Shown here in pieces: positions 37,181 through 46,908 of a stretch of 64,000 nt of DNA. Made by a program: the position numbers and the translations under genes. This DNA comes from Bacteroidales bacterium (GTDB lineage Bacteria > Bacteroidota > Bacteroidia > Bacteroidales > UBA932): positions 29,295 to 93,294 of the forward strand of contig JAFURF010000079.1 of assembly GCA_017471965.1 (NCBI GenBank), in the 5' to 3' direction. Under the pieces are notes generated by a model that was given only the letters and a program-made list of their open reading frames with translations, did no database searches and was not told where the DNA came from. Within the stretch, counting starts at the first letter, position 1; every line of letters starts with the position of its first letter.

Positions 37181-38563
37181 ATGGACTGGGCTGGAAAGGA
37201 TTTTCTCTTGAACAATGACTTCGCGAGGGAACTCTTCCATGATCATGCTGCAGGGCTTCCGATCATAGACTATCATAACCATCTGGATCCTGTGGCGATT
37301 GCGGAAGACAGGCGATATGCCGATCTGGGCGAACTTTGGGTCAGGACCGACCCGTATAAGCACCGTGCAATGCGCATCAACGGTGTTCCCGAGCATATCG
37401 TATCCGGTAATGCGTCAGACCGGGAGAAATTTGATGCATGGGCCGCTACGTGTCCTATGACTCTGGGCAATCCTCTGTATCACTGGTCTGCAATGGAACT
37501 TCGGAAAGTGTTCGGGATCGATGAATGTCTGACCCCGTCGTCTGCGGGTATGATATGGGACAGAAGTGCCGCCCTGCTCAAGGAGAAGGATTTTTCGACT
37601 GTAGGGATTCTGGACAAATGGAACATCGAGACTCTTTGCACCTCAGATGACCTTCTGGACAGTCTGGAACCTCATGTGGCGGCGACACAGGGAGCAGGTT
37701 CCTTCAAGGTCCTGCCGTCGCTCCGCGCGGATTCTGTCCTTGCATTCGGCACTCCTGCACATCAGGCGTGGACCGGACGTCTTGGAGAGGTGTCCGGACT
37801 GGACGATTATCTTGCTCTGGTCAATGAGCGTCTTGATGTCTTCAGCGCTTCAGGATGCCGTGTTGCTGATCATGCTCTGGATAACGGTTTCCGTTTCAGC
37901 ATACCTTCCAAGGATGAGGCTCAAGGCATTTTCCGGAAATGTCTTTCCGGTGACCATGTGCCGTCAGATGACATCGTGTGCTTGAAGTCATATGTCCTTG
38001 CCTTCCTGGCCGGGGAATATTCGCGCAGAGGATGGAGGATGCTGCTTCATGTAGGGGCGCAGAGGTTTACCAGTTCCCGTCTAAGGGCTCTGGCTGGCCC
38101 GGCGGGCGGATATGCGACCATCGGTTCCCCTTGCGATATGGAGAGCCTTTGTTCCTTCCTGGACCATACGGAGAAGGTGCATGGACTGCCGAAGACCGTC
38201 ATCTTCACTCTCAATCCGGCAGACAATGCTGCCTTTGCGGTCACCACAGGCTCATATTCGGAAGATGGTGTTTGGGGAAAGGTACAGTTCGGCCCAGCAT
38301 GGTGGTACAATGACCATAAGGAAGGTATAGAGTCACATCTTCGCGCTGTGTCATCATACGGACTTCTCGGACGATTTGTGGGTATGACCACAGACTCAAG
38401 AAGCATTCTTTCATTCTCAAGACATGAATATTTCAGGAGACTGGTCTGCAATTATCTGGGAGAGATGGTGGAAAAGGGCGAGGCTCCTGCAGATATGGAA
38501 TACATTGCCGGTATCGCATCTGCGATTGCTTATGGCAATTCAAAGGAATGGTTTAATCTTTAG
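37181..38563 (+). CDS. uxaC: Glucuronate (uronate) isomerase UxaC
   Basis: 460 aa, close to the usual 465-475. Amidohydrolase-like barrel with the metal motif in IIDYHNHLDPVAIAED, then YADLGELWVRTDPYKHRAMRINGV, and MTLGNPLYHWSAMELRKVFGI, all diagnostic of UxaC; later TLNPADNAAFAV and GKVQFGPAWWYNDHKEGIE are conserved. It interconverts D-glucuronate and D-fructuronate (and galacturonate/tagaturonate) in the cytoplasm. The adjacent mannonate-type, not altronate-type, enzymes indicate that glucuronate is the substrate in this operon. The gap to the upstream RraA-like gene is 3 bp. Confidence 0.96.
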   Translation: MDWAGKDFLLNNDFARELFHDHAAGLPIIDYHNHLDPVAIAEDRRYADLGELWVRTDPYKHRAMRINGVPEHIVSGNASDREKFDAWAATCPMTLGNPLYHWSAMELRKVFGIDECLTPSSAGMIWDRSAALLKEKDFSTVGILDKWNIETLCTSDDLLDSLEPHVAATQGAGSFKVLPSLRADSVLAFGTPAHQAWTGRLGEVSGLDDYLALVNERLDVFSASGCRVADHALDNGFRFSIPSKDEAQGIFRKCLSGDHVPSDDIVCLKSYVLAFLAGEYSRRGWRMLLHVGAQRFTSSRLRALAGPAGGYATIGSPCDMESLCSFLDHTEKVHGLPKTVIFTLNPADNAAFAVTTGSYSEDGVWGKVQFGPAWWYNDHKEGIESHLRAVSSYGLLGRFVGMTTDSRSILSFSRHEYFRRLVCNYLGEMVEKGEAPADMEYIAGIASAIAYGNSKEWFNL

Positions 38564-38577
38564 AAAACAGATATATT

Positions 38578-39411
38578 ATGGATACAAACAAGGTCGCTGT
38601 AGTGACAGGTGCAGGCGGAACTCTTGGCTCTGCGATGGCTATAGATCTGGGAAGACAGGGATACAAGGTGGTGCTTGTCGGAAGAAGTCTTGACAAACTC
38701 AAGGTTACGGAAGAGAAGATAGTCGCAGCGGGAGGTACATGCATGTGTCTTACAGCCGATGTGAAGGATCTCGAGCAGATGAAGGCTCTCAGGGAGACTG
38801 TGGTCCGTGAATATGGTCTGTGTACGGTCCTCATCAACGCTGCAGGCGGAAACCAGCCTACGGCAGTGACTACGATCAACTCATTCGACCCAGCCGAACT
38901 TCAGGATGGATTCGAGGGAAGAGGCTTCTTCAATCTCGATATGGAGCGTTTCCTCGATGTGGTCAATGTAAACATCATGGGTACTGTCATCCCTTGCAGG
39001 TTGTTTGCTGAGGATATGTACAAGGCAGGTGGCGGATCCATCATCAATTTCGCTTCGATGAATGCATACCGTCCGCTCTCCCGTGTGCCTGCATATGCAT
39101 TGAGCAAGGCCGGAATATCGAATTTTACACAGTGGCTTGCATGTTATCTTGCTCCCGCGGGAATCAGAGTCAATGCCATCGCACCCGGATTCTTCCTCAA
39201 TGACCGCAGCAGGAAACTTCTCCTGACTCCGGATGGAGGTTATACAGAGCGAGGTGCAAACATCATCCGCCAGACTCCTATGAAGAAGTTCGGTGATGCT
39301 CAGGAACTTGTGGGATGCATGAACTGGCTCATCAATGACGATGTAGCAGGTTTTGTTACAGGTATAACTGTTCCGGTGGACGGAGGTTTCCTTTCGGATT
39401 CCGGATTGTAA
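38578..39411 (+). CDS. SDR-family D-mannonate oxidoreductase (fructuronate reductase), UxuB-like
   Basis: 277 aa. Classical short-chain dehydrogenase: TGAGGTLGSAMA nucleotide-binding motif at residues about 10-21, VLINAAGGNQPTAV, and the catalytic Ser/Tyr/Lys set in INFASMNAYRPLSRVPAYALSKAG. C-terminal RVNAIAPGFFLNDRSRKLL and RQTPMKKFGDAQELVG match the SDR-type mannonate oxidoreductases found next to uxuA in Gram-positive bacteria and Bacteroidetes, unrelated to the long-chain UxuB of enterobacteria. It reduces D-fructuronate to D-mannonate with NAD(P)H. It completes the route glucuronate, fructuronate, mannonate, KDG within four adjacent genes. Confidence 0.88.
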   Translation: MDTNKVAVVTGAGGTLGSAMAIDLGRQGYKVVLVGRSLDKLKVTEEKIVAAGGTCMCLTADVKDLEQMKALRETVVREYGLCTVLINAAGGNQPTAVTTINSFDPAELQDGFEGRGFFNLDMERFLDVVNVNIMGTVIPCRLFAEDMYKAGGGSIINFASMNAYRPLSRVPAYALSKAGISNFTQWLACYLAPAGIRVNAIAPGFFLNDRSRKLLLTPDGGYTERGANIIRQTPMKKFGDAQELVGCMNWLINDDVAGFVTGITVPVDGGFLSDSGL

Positions 39412-39421
39412 GATTTTGCCT

Positions 39422-41563
39422 ATGAAAAGATTGTTCCTGCTGCTGGCACTTACTGCATGTGCGGCTCCTGTTGAATATGAATATCCGTTTCTCGACCCTG
39501 ACCTTTCTGTAGAGGAGCGAGCGGAAAATATTGTCTCCCTGCTCAGACTTGATGAGAAGGTCGGACAGATGATGAATGATGCTCCTGCCATAGACAGGCT
39601 TGGCATTCCTGCATACAACTGGTGGAACGAATGCCTGCACGGAGTGGCACGTACATCATACCATGTCACATCATTCCCGCAGGCCATCGGTATGGCCGCT
39701 ACATGGGATGTGGAGTCCATGGCTCTCATGGCGGAGTATACATCCGACGAGGGGCGCGCCATATATAATGACGCTTCTGCAAATGGCAATTACAGCATTT
39801 ACCATGGCCTGACATACTGGAGTCCTAATGTCAATATATTCCGTGACCCGAGGTGGGGAAGGGGACAGGAGACCTACGGAGAGGATCCGTATCTGACAGC
39901 CGAAATGGGAAAAACCTTTGTCAGAGGGCTTCAGGGAGATGATCCAAGATATCTGAAGTCTTCTGCATGTGCCAAGCATTATGCTGTGCATAGTGGCCCA
40001 GAATGGAACAGGAGCACCTTCAACGCCGTGGTGTCGGACCAGGATCTCTGGGATACCTATCTGCCGGCATTCGAGGCTCTTGTGAAGGATGCTGATGTGA
40101 GCGGCGTGATGTGCGCATATAATGCCTTTGACGGCCGTCCATGCTGCGGCAGTGACCGTCTGATGATAGATATCCTCAGAAACAGGTGGGGCTTCGACGG
40201 TTATGTGACTTCGGACTGCGGAGGCATCAACCATTTCCATCGTACCCACAGGACTCATCCGGACAAGAAGTCGGCATCGGCAGATGCAGTTCTGCATGGC
40301 ACTGACTGTGAGTGCTCTTCTGACGGAGCATACAATGACCTTGGTCTCGCTGTGGCGGAAGGTCTCATAACGGAAGAGCAGATCGACGAGTCTCTCAGGA
40401 GGCTTTTCGAGATCAGGATCCGTCTGGGAATGTTCGACCCTGATGAGATGGTGCCTTATTCCTCGATCGGTACTGATGTCCTTGAATGCCCTGAACATGC
40501 TGCACATGCTCTCAAGATGGCACATCAGTCCATAGTTCTTCTGAAAAATGAGGACAATCTGCTGCCTTTGTCCAAGGACATAAGGAAGATTGCTCTTCTG
40601 GGACCGAATGCGGCAGATACGACTGTGATGCTTGGAAACTATTTCGGAAATCCGTCCAAGGTCTGGTCTGTACTGGAAGGCCTTGAGGAAAGATTGGGGG
40701 ACAACGTGGAGATAGAATACCATAGGTGTTGCGGTTATGTTGACGGTGGGGAGGATTTCGATCCTGCAACAGTTGCAGATGCAGACATCGTCATCTTTGC
40801 CGGAGGCATATGCCCTGACCTTGAAGGCGAATCCATGCCGGTTGATGCCGTCGGTTTCAAGGGCGGTGACAGGCTTACGATCGAACTTCCTGAAGTCCAG
40901 AGAAATATGTTGAGGAAACTTGATGCTTCTGGAAAGCCTGTAATCTTCGTAATGCTTACAGGCAGCGCCATCGCGATAGAGTGGGAGGACAAGAACATTC
41001 CAGCAATCATCAATGCATGGTATCCAGGACAGGCCGGAGGCCTTGCCATTGCCGATGTGCTTACCGGTGCATACAATCCTGCCGGCCGCCTGCCGGTGAC
41101 ATTCTACAGGTCTGATGCCGATCTTCCTGAATTTGAAGACTATTCTATGGATGACAGGACATACCGTTATTTCAAAGGCGAACCTCTCTATCCTTTCGGA
41201 TATGGTCTTAGTTATACGGACTTCGCATATTCCGACATGAAGGTGCGCAAGGTCAGGGGAGGATACAAGGCGAGTGTCATGGTTGAGAATGCCGGTGATG
41301 TCGCAGGTGAAGAGGTGGTCCAGTTATACGTGTCTTCGGGGAAAGAGGATTTCAGGACGCCTATCCGCTCTCTCAAGGGTTTTGACAGGATCATGCTTGC
41401 TTCAGGCGAGAGGCGTAAAGTTTCATTCTTTGTCCCTGAAGAGCAACTTCAGGTGGTGAATGAGAATGGAGACAGGATACCGATGAAATCACCTTTGCGT
41501 TTTTATCTCGGTGGCGGCCAGCCGGGTCACTCTTATTGTGAAATGATAGAAATTAATGATTAA
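39422..41563 (+). CDS. GH3 glycosidase (xylosidase/glucosidase type), first
   Basis: 713 aa from the ATG; a TTG two codons earlier is less likely. The N-terminus (MKRLFLLLALTACAAP) gives a short signal, possibly a lipoprotein (LTAC). Domains: GH3 TIM barrel with ERAENIVSLLRLDEKVGQM, DPRWGRGQETYGEDP, KHYAVHSGPEWNR, and nucleophile Asp265 in YVTSDCGGI; alpha/beta sandwich (ALLGPNAADTTVMLGNYFG); and C-terminal FnIII-like domain (ENAGDVAGEEVVQLYVS). The pattern WWNECLHGVA is typical of the beta-xylosidase / alpha-arabinosidase / broad beta-glucosidase branch of GH3. Specificity cannot be decided. It follows the uronate genes by 10 bp. Confidence 0.92.
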   Translation: MKRLFLLLALTACAAPVEYEYPFLDPDLSVEERAENIVSLLRLDEKVGQMMNDAPAIDRLGIPAYNWWNECLHGVARTSYHVTSFPQAIGMAATWDVESMALMAEYTSDEGRAIYNDASANGNYSIYHGLTYWSPNVNIFRDPRWGRGQETYGEDPYLTAEMGKTFVRGLQGDDPRYLKSSACAKHYAVHSGPEWNRSTFNAVVSDQDLWDTYLPAFEALVKDADVSGVMCAYNAFDGRPCCGSDRLMIDILRNRWGFDGYVTSDCGGINHFHRTHRTHPDKKSASADAVLHGTDCECSSDGAYNDLGLAVAEGLITEEQIDESLRRLFEIRIRLGMFDPDEMVPYSSIGTDVLECPEHAAHALKMAHQSIVLLKNEDNLLPLSKDIRKIALLGPNAADTTVMLGNYFGNPSKVWSVLEGLEERLGDNVEIEYHRCCGYVDGGEDFDPATVADADIVIFAGGICPDLEGESMPVDAVGFKGGDRLTIELPEVQRNMLRKLDASGKPVIFVMLTGSAIAIEWEDKNIPAIINAWYPGQAGGLAIADVLTGAYNPAGRLPVTFYRSDADLPEFEDYSMDDRTYRYFKGEPLYPFGYGLSYTDFAYSDMKVRKVRGGYKASVMVENAGDVAGEEVVQLYVSSGKEDFRTPIRSLKGFDRIMLASGERRKVSFFVPEEQLQVVNENGDRIPMKSPLRFYLGGGQPGHSYCEMIEIND

Positions 41564-41575
41564 TACACTGATACC

Positions 41576-43381
41576 ATGAATTTTAGAAGATTCTTTCTTG
41601 CGGCTTTTGTCGCACTCTTCACAGCAATGACTTCAAATGCTGCGAATGAAGGTCTTGAGCCTCTCATTCAGAATGTCTATTCCCGTGATGTACAGTTGCT
41701 CAACGGAAGTTGGCATTACCTTCTGGACCAGTTGGAAGTAGGTTATTATGATTATCGTCGTGAACCTACCGACAACGGATTCTTCAAGGACCATCAGGTA
41801 AATAATGTGGATTCATACAAGGAGTATGATTTCGATTCCGCTCCGGTAATGGCGATACCTGGCGACTGGAATACCTGGGAGGACCGTTTCCTTCACTATG
41901 AAGGCACCATGTGGTTCAAGAAGGATTTCCTTTATGAACCTGACGGAGGCCGTGCATATCTTTATATCGGTGCGGCAAACTATGATGCCAAGGTGTATGT
42001 GAATGGTGTCAAGGTGGGAGAACATATCGGAGGTTATACTCCGTTCAATATGGAGGTTACCGATGTCCTGAAGCCTGGAAAGAATTTCGTGGTTGTGAAG
42101 GTCGACAACAAGCGTTACCTTGAGGCTGTGCCTACAGTCAACTGCGACTGGTTCAACTTCGGCGGCATCACCAGAGATGTGATGATTGTCAATGTTCCAA
42201 AGACATATATCCGCAACTACAAACTTCAACTCAAGAAGGACAGTCAGAATGTCGTTGCGGGTTTCATTCAACTTGACGGTGAGAAGGCGCAGCAGAAGGT
42301 GAGTGTGGAGATTCCTGAACTCAAGGTGAAGAAGGAATACACCACTGATGCGAACGGTTATGTGGAGTTCGAGTTCAAGGCAAAGCCAAGGCTCTGGTCT
42401 CCTGCAGATTCGTTCCTCTACGATGTGAAGGTGGCTTCGGAGACTGATGCTGTAGAGGATGAGATCGGATTCAGAACCATCCAGACACGTGGCCGTGAGA
42501 TCCTGCTCAACGGTGAACCTGTCTTCCTTAAGGGTATCAGCATCCATGAAGAGGCTCCTTTCCGTTCAGGACGAATCTGTTCAGAGGAGGAGAACCTCAC
42601 CCTTCTCAACTGGGCCAAGGAACTCGGCTGCAACTATGTACGTCTTGCACACTATCCTCACAACGAGAAGATGGTCAGGATGGCTGAGAAGATGGGACTT
42701 ATGGTATGGTCTGAGATTCCTGTTTACTGGACCATCCAGTGGGAGAATCCTGACACATATGCCAATGCTCATAACCAACTCATGGAGATGATCGACAGAG
42801 ACCAGAACAGGGCTGCCGTGATCATCTGGTCCATCGCCAATGAAACCCCTCACGGCGAGGCCCGCGACAAGTTCCTTTCTTCACTGTCAATCTCAGCACG
42901 AAAGAAGGATGATGCACGTCTGATCAGCATGGCTATGGAGCGTGGCGACAAGTCCCCTACAGTGATTTCCATCAATGATACCATGAATCAGTGGGTTGAC
43001 ATTGTGTCATGCAACCAGTACATGGGATGGTACGACGGAAAGAACGAGAAACTTGACAGGGTAAGATGGGAAGTCGATTATGAAAAGCCGTTGGTGTTCA
43101 GTGAAATGGGTGGTGGCGCTCTTGCCGGACATCATGGCGGCAAGGATGAGTTCTGGACAGAGGAATATCAGGCTGAACTCTATGCGAAGACGATAAAGAT
43201 GATTGACGAGAGGGTTCCCGGTTTTGCAGGAATGTCTCCATGGATCCTCATGGACTTCCGTTCGCCTCGCCGTCTTCTTCCTCACATTCAGGACGGTTAT
43301 AACCGCAAGGGTCTTATTTCCAACAGAGGTCAGAAGAAGCAGGCGTTCTATGTGCTTCAGGAGTGGTATGAAACAAAATAA
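41576..43381 (+). CDS. GH2 beta-glucuronidase-like enzyme
   Basis: 601 aa, signal peptide (...MTSNAANE). Sugar-binding jelly roll (LLNGSWHYLLDQ, WFKKDFLY, AYLYIGAANYDAKVYVNG), Ig-like middle domain and GH2 TIM barrel with acid/base Glu423 in WSIANET and nucleophile Glu510 in VFSEMGGG. The DWFNFGGITRDV motif and, importantly, Asn576-x-Lys578 in NRKGLI match the N-x-K uronate-recognition motif of beta-glucuronidases. It should remove terminal beta-D-glucuronic acid in the periplasm, feeding the UxaC/UxuB/UxuA block just upstream. Length equals that of compact bacterial glucuronidases. A beta-galactosidase is less likely because of the N-x-K motif. Confidence 0.88.
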   Translation: MNFRRFFLAAFVALFTAMTSNAANEGLEPLIQNVYSRDVQLLNGSWHYLLDQLEVGYYDYRREPTDNGFFKDHQVNNVDSYKEYDFDSAPVMAIPGDWNTWEDRFLHYEGTMWFKKDFLYEPDGGRAYLYIGAANYDAKVYVNGVKVGEHIGGYTPFNMEVTDVLKPGKNFVVVKVDNKRYLEAVPTVNCDWFNFGGITRDVMIVNVPKTYIRNYKLQLKKDSQNVVAGFIQLDGEKAQQKVSVEIPELKVKKEYTTDANGYVEFEFKAKPRLWSPADSFLYDVKVASETDAVEDEIGFRTIQTRGREILLNGEPVFLKGISIHEEAPFRSGRICSEEENLTLLNWAKELGCNYVRLAHYPHNEKMVRMAEKMGLMVWSEIPVYWTIQWENPDTYANAHNQLMEMIDRDQNRAAVIIWSIANETPHGEARDKFLSSLSISARKKDDARLISMAMERGDKSPTVISINDTMNQWVDIVSCNQYMGWYDGKNEKLDRVRWEVDYEKPLVFSEMGGGALAGHHGGKDEFWTEEYQAELYAKTIKMIDERVPGFAGMSPWILMDFRSPRRLLPHIQDGYNRKGLISNRGQKKQAFYVLQEWYETK

Positions 43382-43389
43382 GTTCTAGA

Positions 43390-45588
43390 ATGAAGAACGT
43401 ATTAGGTTATATCGTGCTTCTTTCCCTGCTGGTTTCATGCGGTAGGGGCGCTATATATGCAGATTTCGCAGACACATCCATAGGCGCCATAGACAAGCGC
43501 TGGAGCAGTTGTGTGATTGGTCCTCAGATGCCGTACGGCAGCATCGCACCGTCTCCTCAGACGGAGAAGGGAAGCATGGACGGATACCATCCGGACTATC
43601 CTGTCCGTGGTTTCGGCCAACTCCATGTGAGCGGAACCGGCTGGAGTTCTTACGGCCATTTCCTGATCTCTCCGATGACAGGACTTTCTGTGGGCCTTAC
43701 AGAGCATGATTCCGACCATTCGGGAGACATCACAAGGCCTTATCTTTACAAGACGCATCTTGACAGATACGGAATCGGTGTCGAGGTGGCTCCGTCACAT
43801 TACAGTGCGATATATCGTTTTACCTTCCCTCAGTCGGAAGAGTCTGTACTGCTCTTTGATGCAGCGCACAGTGTCGTAGGAGATATCGCTACTGAGATGA
43901 ACGGCAATGTACTGGAGAATGTCGTCGATGTGGATCCCGAGACCAATACCATAAGGATGAAACTCCGCTTCAAGGGAGGATGGCCGGGAGAACCGTATGA
44001 CCTGTATTGCCTCTGCCGCTACGACGCAGATGCAGAGGAGGTTGGTGTCTGGGAAGGAGAGTCCGTGTATGCAGGTCAGACACATGTTGAAAAGGGCGCA
44101 GAGGGTGTCCATAGAGGTGCGTACTGCCGTTTTGATACAAGAAGGAAGCAGACCGTACATCTGAAGGTGAGCCTCTCGTTTACCGGATTTGATAAGGCAG
44201 AGGAACTGATGGCGAAGGAGATACCGGGATTCAATTTCGACAAGGTGATGCGCAAGGGCATCAAGGCCTGGGATGACAAGTTCTCACGTGCCCATATAGA
44301 GAGCCTGTCGGATGAGGACAGGACCATCTTCTATTCTGCCCTTTACAGAGTGTTCACCCTGGCCCGCGACCGTTCTGAGGACAACAGCAAGTGGGAAACC
44401 GACATGCCGTTCTGGGATGACAACTATGCATTCTGGGATACCTTCAGGACTGCATATCCTCTCATCACTCTTCTTGACGAAGAGGCAATGAGGGATAACA
44501 TAAATGCGATGATCGACCGCTTCCGCCATAACGGATGCGTATATGACGGATTCATCGCCGGAGTGGACCGCAAGCCTGAGCAGGGTGGAAACGATGTGGA
44601 CCATGTGATCGTGGATGCCTTCCTCAAGGGAGTCAAAGGTGTCGACTGGGACGAGGCATACAAGATAGTAAAACATAATGCCGACAACAGACGCATCGGC
44701 CATCTGAAGTGGTTCGAGAAGCAGGAAAACGCTCCTGAAGCATTCATGTACAAGGAGCAGGGCTGGATTCCTTACCGCGTCATGAGCACTTCTCAGAGTC
44801 TTGAGTTCTCTTACAATGACTATAGTGCCGCTCTCATGGCCAAGGCTCTCGGATATGAGGAAGATTATCTCAGGTATGAAACAAGAAGCCATCAGTGGGT
44901 GAATCTCTGGAATCCAGAACTGGAGAACAGAGGCTACAAGGGCTTTGTCGATGCCAGGAATGCCGATGGTACCTTCGAGTTCGTCCGTGCCGACAAGATG
45001 GGTGGTTCGTGGACGTCTCCTTTCTATGAAGGTTCCGCATGGACTTACAGTTATTATGTGCCTCATGATTTCGACCGTCTTATAGAACTCATGGGAGGAA
45101 ATGAGGCTTTTGTCGAGCGTCTTGAACATGGATTCAGGAACCGTCTTGTCAAGTACGACAATGAGCCTGGATTCCTTGCGCCACGTGCGTTTGCACATGC
45201 AGGCCGTCCTGACCTCGCTTCATATTGGGTACATGACACGATGGACAAGGGATTCGATCTGACAGGATATCCTGGCAACGAGGATACTGGTTCGATGGGT
45301 TCATGGTATGTCTTCTGCTACCTTGGCCTTTTCCCTAATGCCGGTCAGGATTTCTACTATATCAATGCTCCTCGCTGCACTGAGGCCAGACTCAGTCTTG
45401 CCGACGGAAAGACCTTGCAGATAAAGGCTGATGCAGGCAAGGGTCGTGTATACATCAAGTCCGTCAAGGTCAACGGAACAGTCTGGAATTCTCCGTTCAT
45501 AAGGCATTCCGATATTGCGGGAGGCGGACTGATCGAATTCGAACTGAGTGATGTCCCTACCGGTTGGGGCATGATTGATCTGTCTTAG
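43390..45588 (+). CDS. GH92 alpha-mannosidase lipoprotein
   Basis: 732 aa. Lipobox LLVSC near residue 17. GH92 layout: N-terminal beta-sandwich (IGPQMPYGSIAPSPQT, FGQLHVSGTGWSSYGHFLISP) and (alpha/alpha)6 barrel (ALYRVFTLARD, FWDDNYAFWDTFRTAYPLITLL, MIDRFRHNGCVYDGFIAG), with the family's GN-x-D base motif as GNEDTGSMGSWYVFCYLGLFPNAGQ split over residues about 630-655 (Asp632 the candidate base). Known GH92 enzymes are Ca2+-dependent inverting exo-alpha-mannosidases of several linkages. GSMG replaces the common GQMS, so substrate preference may differ. With GH38-like and GH125 genes it forms the mannosidase group of this operon. Confidence 0.9.
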   Translation: MKNVLGYIVLLSLLVSCGRGAIYADFADTSIGAIDKRWSSCVIGPQMPYGSIAPSPQTEKGSMDGYHPDYPVRGFGQLHVSGTGWSSYGHFLISPMTGLSVGLTEHDSDHSGDITRPYLYKTHLDRYGIGVEVAPSHYSAIYRFTFPQSEESVLLFDAAHSVVGDIATEMNGNVLENVVDVDPETNTIRMKLRFKGGWPGEPYDLYCLCRYDADAEEVGVWEGESVYAGQTHVEKGAEGVHRGAYCRFDTRRKQTVHLKVSLSFTGFDKAEELMAKEIPGFNFDKVMRKGIKAWDDKFSRAHIESLSDEDRTIFYSALYRVFTLARDRSEDNSKWETDMPFWDDNYAFWDTFRTAYPLITLLDEEAMRDNINAMIDRFRHNGCVYDGFIAGVDRKPEQGGNDVDHVIVDAFLKGVKGVDWDEAYKIVKHNADNRRIGHLKWFEKQENAPEAFMYKEQGWIPYRVMSTSQSLEFSYNDYSAALMAKALGYEEDYLRYETRSHQWVNLWNPELENRGYKGFVDARNADGTFEFVRADKMGGSWTSPFYEGSAWTYSYYVPHDFDRLIELMGGNEAFVERLEHGFRNRLVKYDNEPGFLAPRAFAHAGRPDLASYWVHDTMDKGFDLTGYPGNEDTGSMGSWYVFCYLGLFPNAGQDFYYINAPRCTEARLSLADGKTLQIKADAGKGRVYIKSVKVNGTVWNSPFIRHSDIAGGGLIEFELSDVPTGWGMIDLS

Positions 45589-45602
45589 TGAGATCCATTC
45601 TT

Positions 45603-46904
45603 ATGAAAAGATTGTCATATGTCGTCATTCTGCTCATTCTTCCTTGTGTCCTCTTTGCCAGAAGACATAAGGAGGAAGTATGCAGTGACAGGGAATTCTG
45701 GGTGGACCACATGTACCGTATGGCTCTGCCAGTGCTCGAGAATATGGCGGAGGGCCGTCTTCAGGAAGTGATGACTGTCGAGAGCGGCAATCTGGAACTC
45801 AGCCCTACGTGGGACGGAAGGAATGTAAAGGTTGCATACATGGAGACATTCGCCAGACTGATGTCCGGACTTGCTCCGTGGCTGACTCTTCCGGACGATG
45901 ACAGTGACGAAGGTGTGAAACGTGCATATCTCAGGAAACTTGCTCTTAGGTGTTATGCCAATGCAGTAGATCCGGATTCTCCGGACTATCTCGGGTGGGA
46001 TTCAGGAGCGCAGAGTCTTGTGGATGCCGCCTTTCTTGCCCAGAGTCTCTATCGTGGACACGATGTTTTGTGGGAGCCTTTGGACAGCGTGACCAAATGC
46101 AGGTATATTAAGGAATTCCAGAAGATGCGTCAGTACGATCCGCCATACACCAACTGGCTTCTCTTTGTCTCGACCATAGAGTGTTTCCTTAAATATGTCG
46201 AGGCTGAATATGATCCATACAGGATTCATATGAGTCTGAACAAGATCGAGGAATGGTATGTCGGGGATGGATTCTATAGTGACGGGCCGGCGTTCTCGTT
46301 CGACTATTACAATTCATTCGTGATCCAGCCTATGTATGTCGAGTGTCTGGAAATGATAAAGACTGTCAGCCCTGATGATACATACCTGACACGGGCAGAC
46401 GGACAATACAATGGCGTGATCAAGCGACATGAAGTGGCATTGCAGAGGATGCAGAGGTACTCATGCATTCTCGAACGGCTGATTTCCCCTGAAGGGACCT
46501 ATCCGGTCGTTGGAAGGTCCATTCCTTACAGGCTTGCCGTCTTCCAGCCTCTGTCTCTGCTTGCCTGGCGGGATGCTCTTCCTGAAGAATTGAGCAATGG
46601 GCAGGTAAGGGCTGCATTGACTGCAGTGATGAAAAGGATGTTTGCCCGTAAGGACAACTATAACAAAGGCGGCTTCCTTACAATAGGTTTCGTGGGAAGT
46701 CATCCTGACGTGGCTGACTGGTATACGGACAACGGTTCTCTATATATGACATCAATGGTATTCCTGCCTTTGGGACTGCCTGCAGACCATCCTTTCTGGA
46801 CTTCTGATCCGGAAGACTGGACCAGCAGGAAGGCATGGGCAGGGGAGGATTTCCCTAAAGACCACAGGTCTGAGCACAAACGACAGTTGTTATATTGGGA
46901 TTGA
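45603..46904 (+). CDS. DUF2264 (alpha/alpha)6 glycosidase, GH154-like
   Basis: 433 aa from the ATG; a GTG five codons earlier overlaps the GH92 stop. Signal peptide MKRLSYVVILLILPCVLFA. DUF2264 features: FARLMSGLAPWL, YANAVDPDSPDYLGWDSGAQSLVDAAFLAQSL, PPYTNWLLFVSTIECFL, EEWYVGDGFYSDGPAFSFDYYNSFVIQPMY (about residues 190-240), and LISPEGTYPVVGRSIPYR. DUF2264 is the domain of CAZy GH154, which as I recall includes beta-glucuronidases; that link is from memory. If right it is a second glucuronidase beside the GH2 enzyme, perhaps for another linkage. Periplasmic. Confidence 0.78.
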   Translation: MKRLSYVVILLILPCVLFARRHKEEVCSDREFWVDHMYRMALPVLENMAEGRLQEVMTVESGNLELSPTWDGRNVKVAYMETFARLMSGLAPWLTLPDDDSDEGVKRAYLRKLALRCYANAVDPDSPDYLGWDSGAQSLVDAAFLAQSLYRGHDVLWEPLDSVTKCRYIKEFQKMRQYDPPYTNWLLFVSTIECFLKYVEAEYDPYRIHMSLNKIEEWYVGDGFYSDGPAFSFDYYNSFVIQPMYVECLEMIKTVSPDDTYLTRADGQYNGVIKRHEVALQRMQRYSCILERLISPEGTYPVVGRSIPYRLAVFQPLSLLAWRDALPEELSNGQVRAALTAVMKRMFARKDNYNKGGFLTIGFVGSHPDVADWYTDNGSLYMTSMVFLPLGLPADHPFWTSDPEDWTSRKAWAGEDFPKDHRSEHKRQLLYWD

Positions 46905-46908
46905 TCTG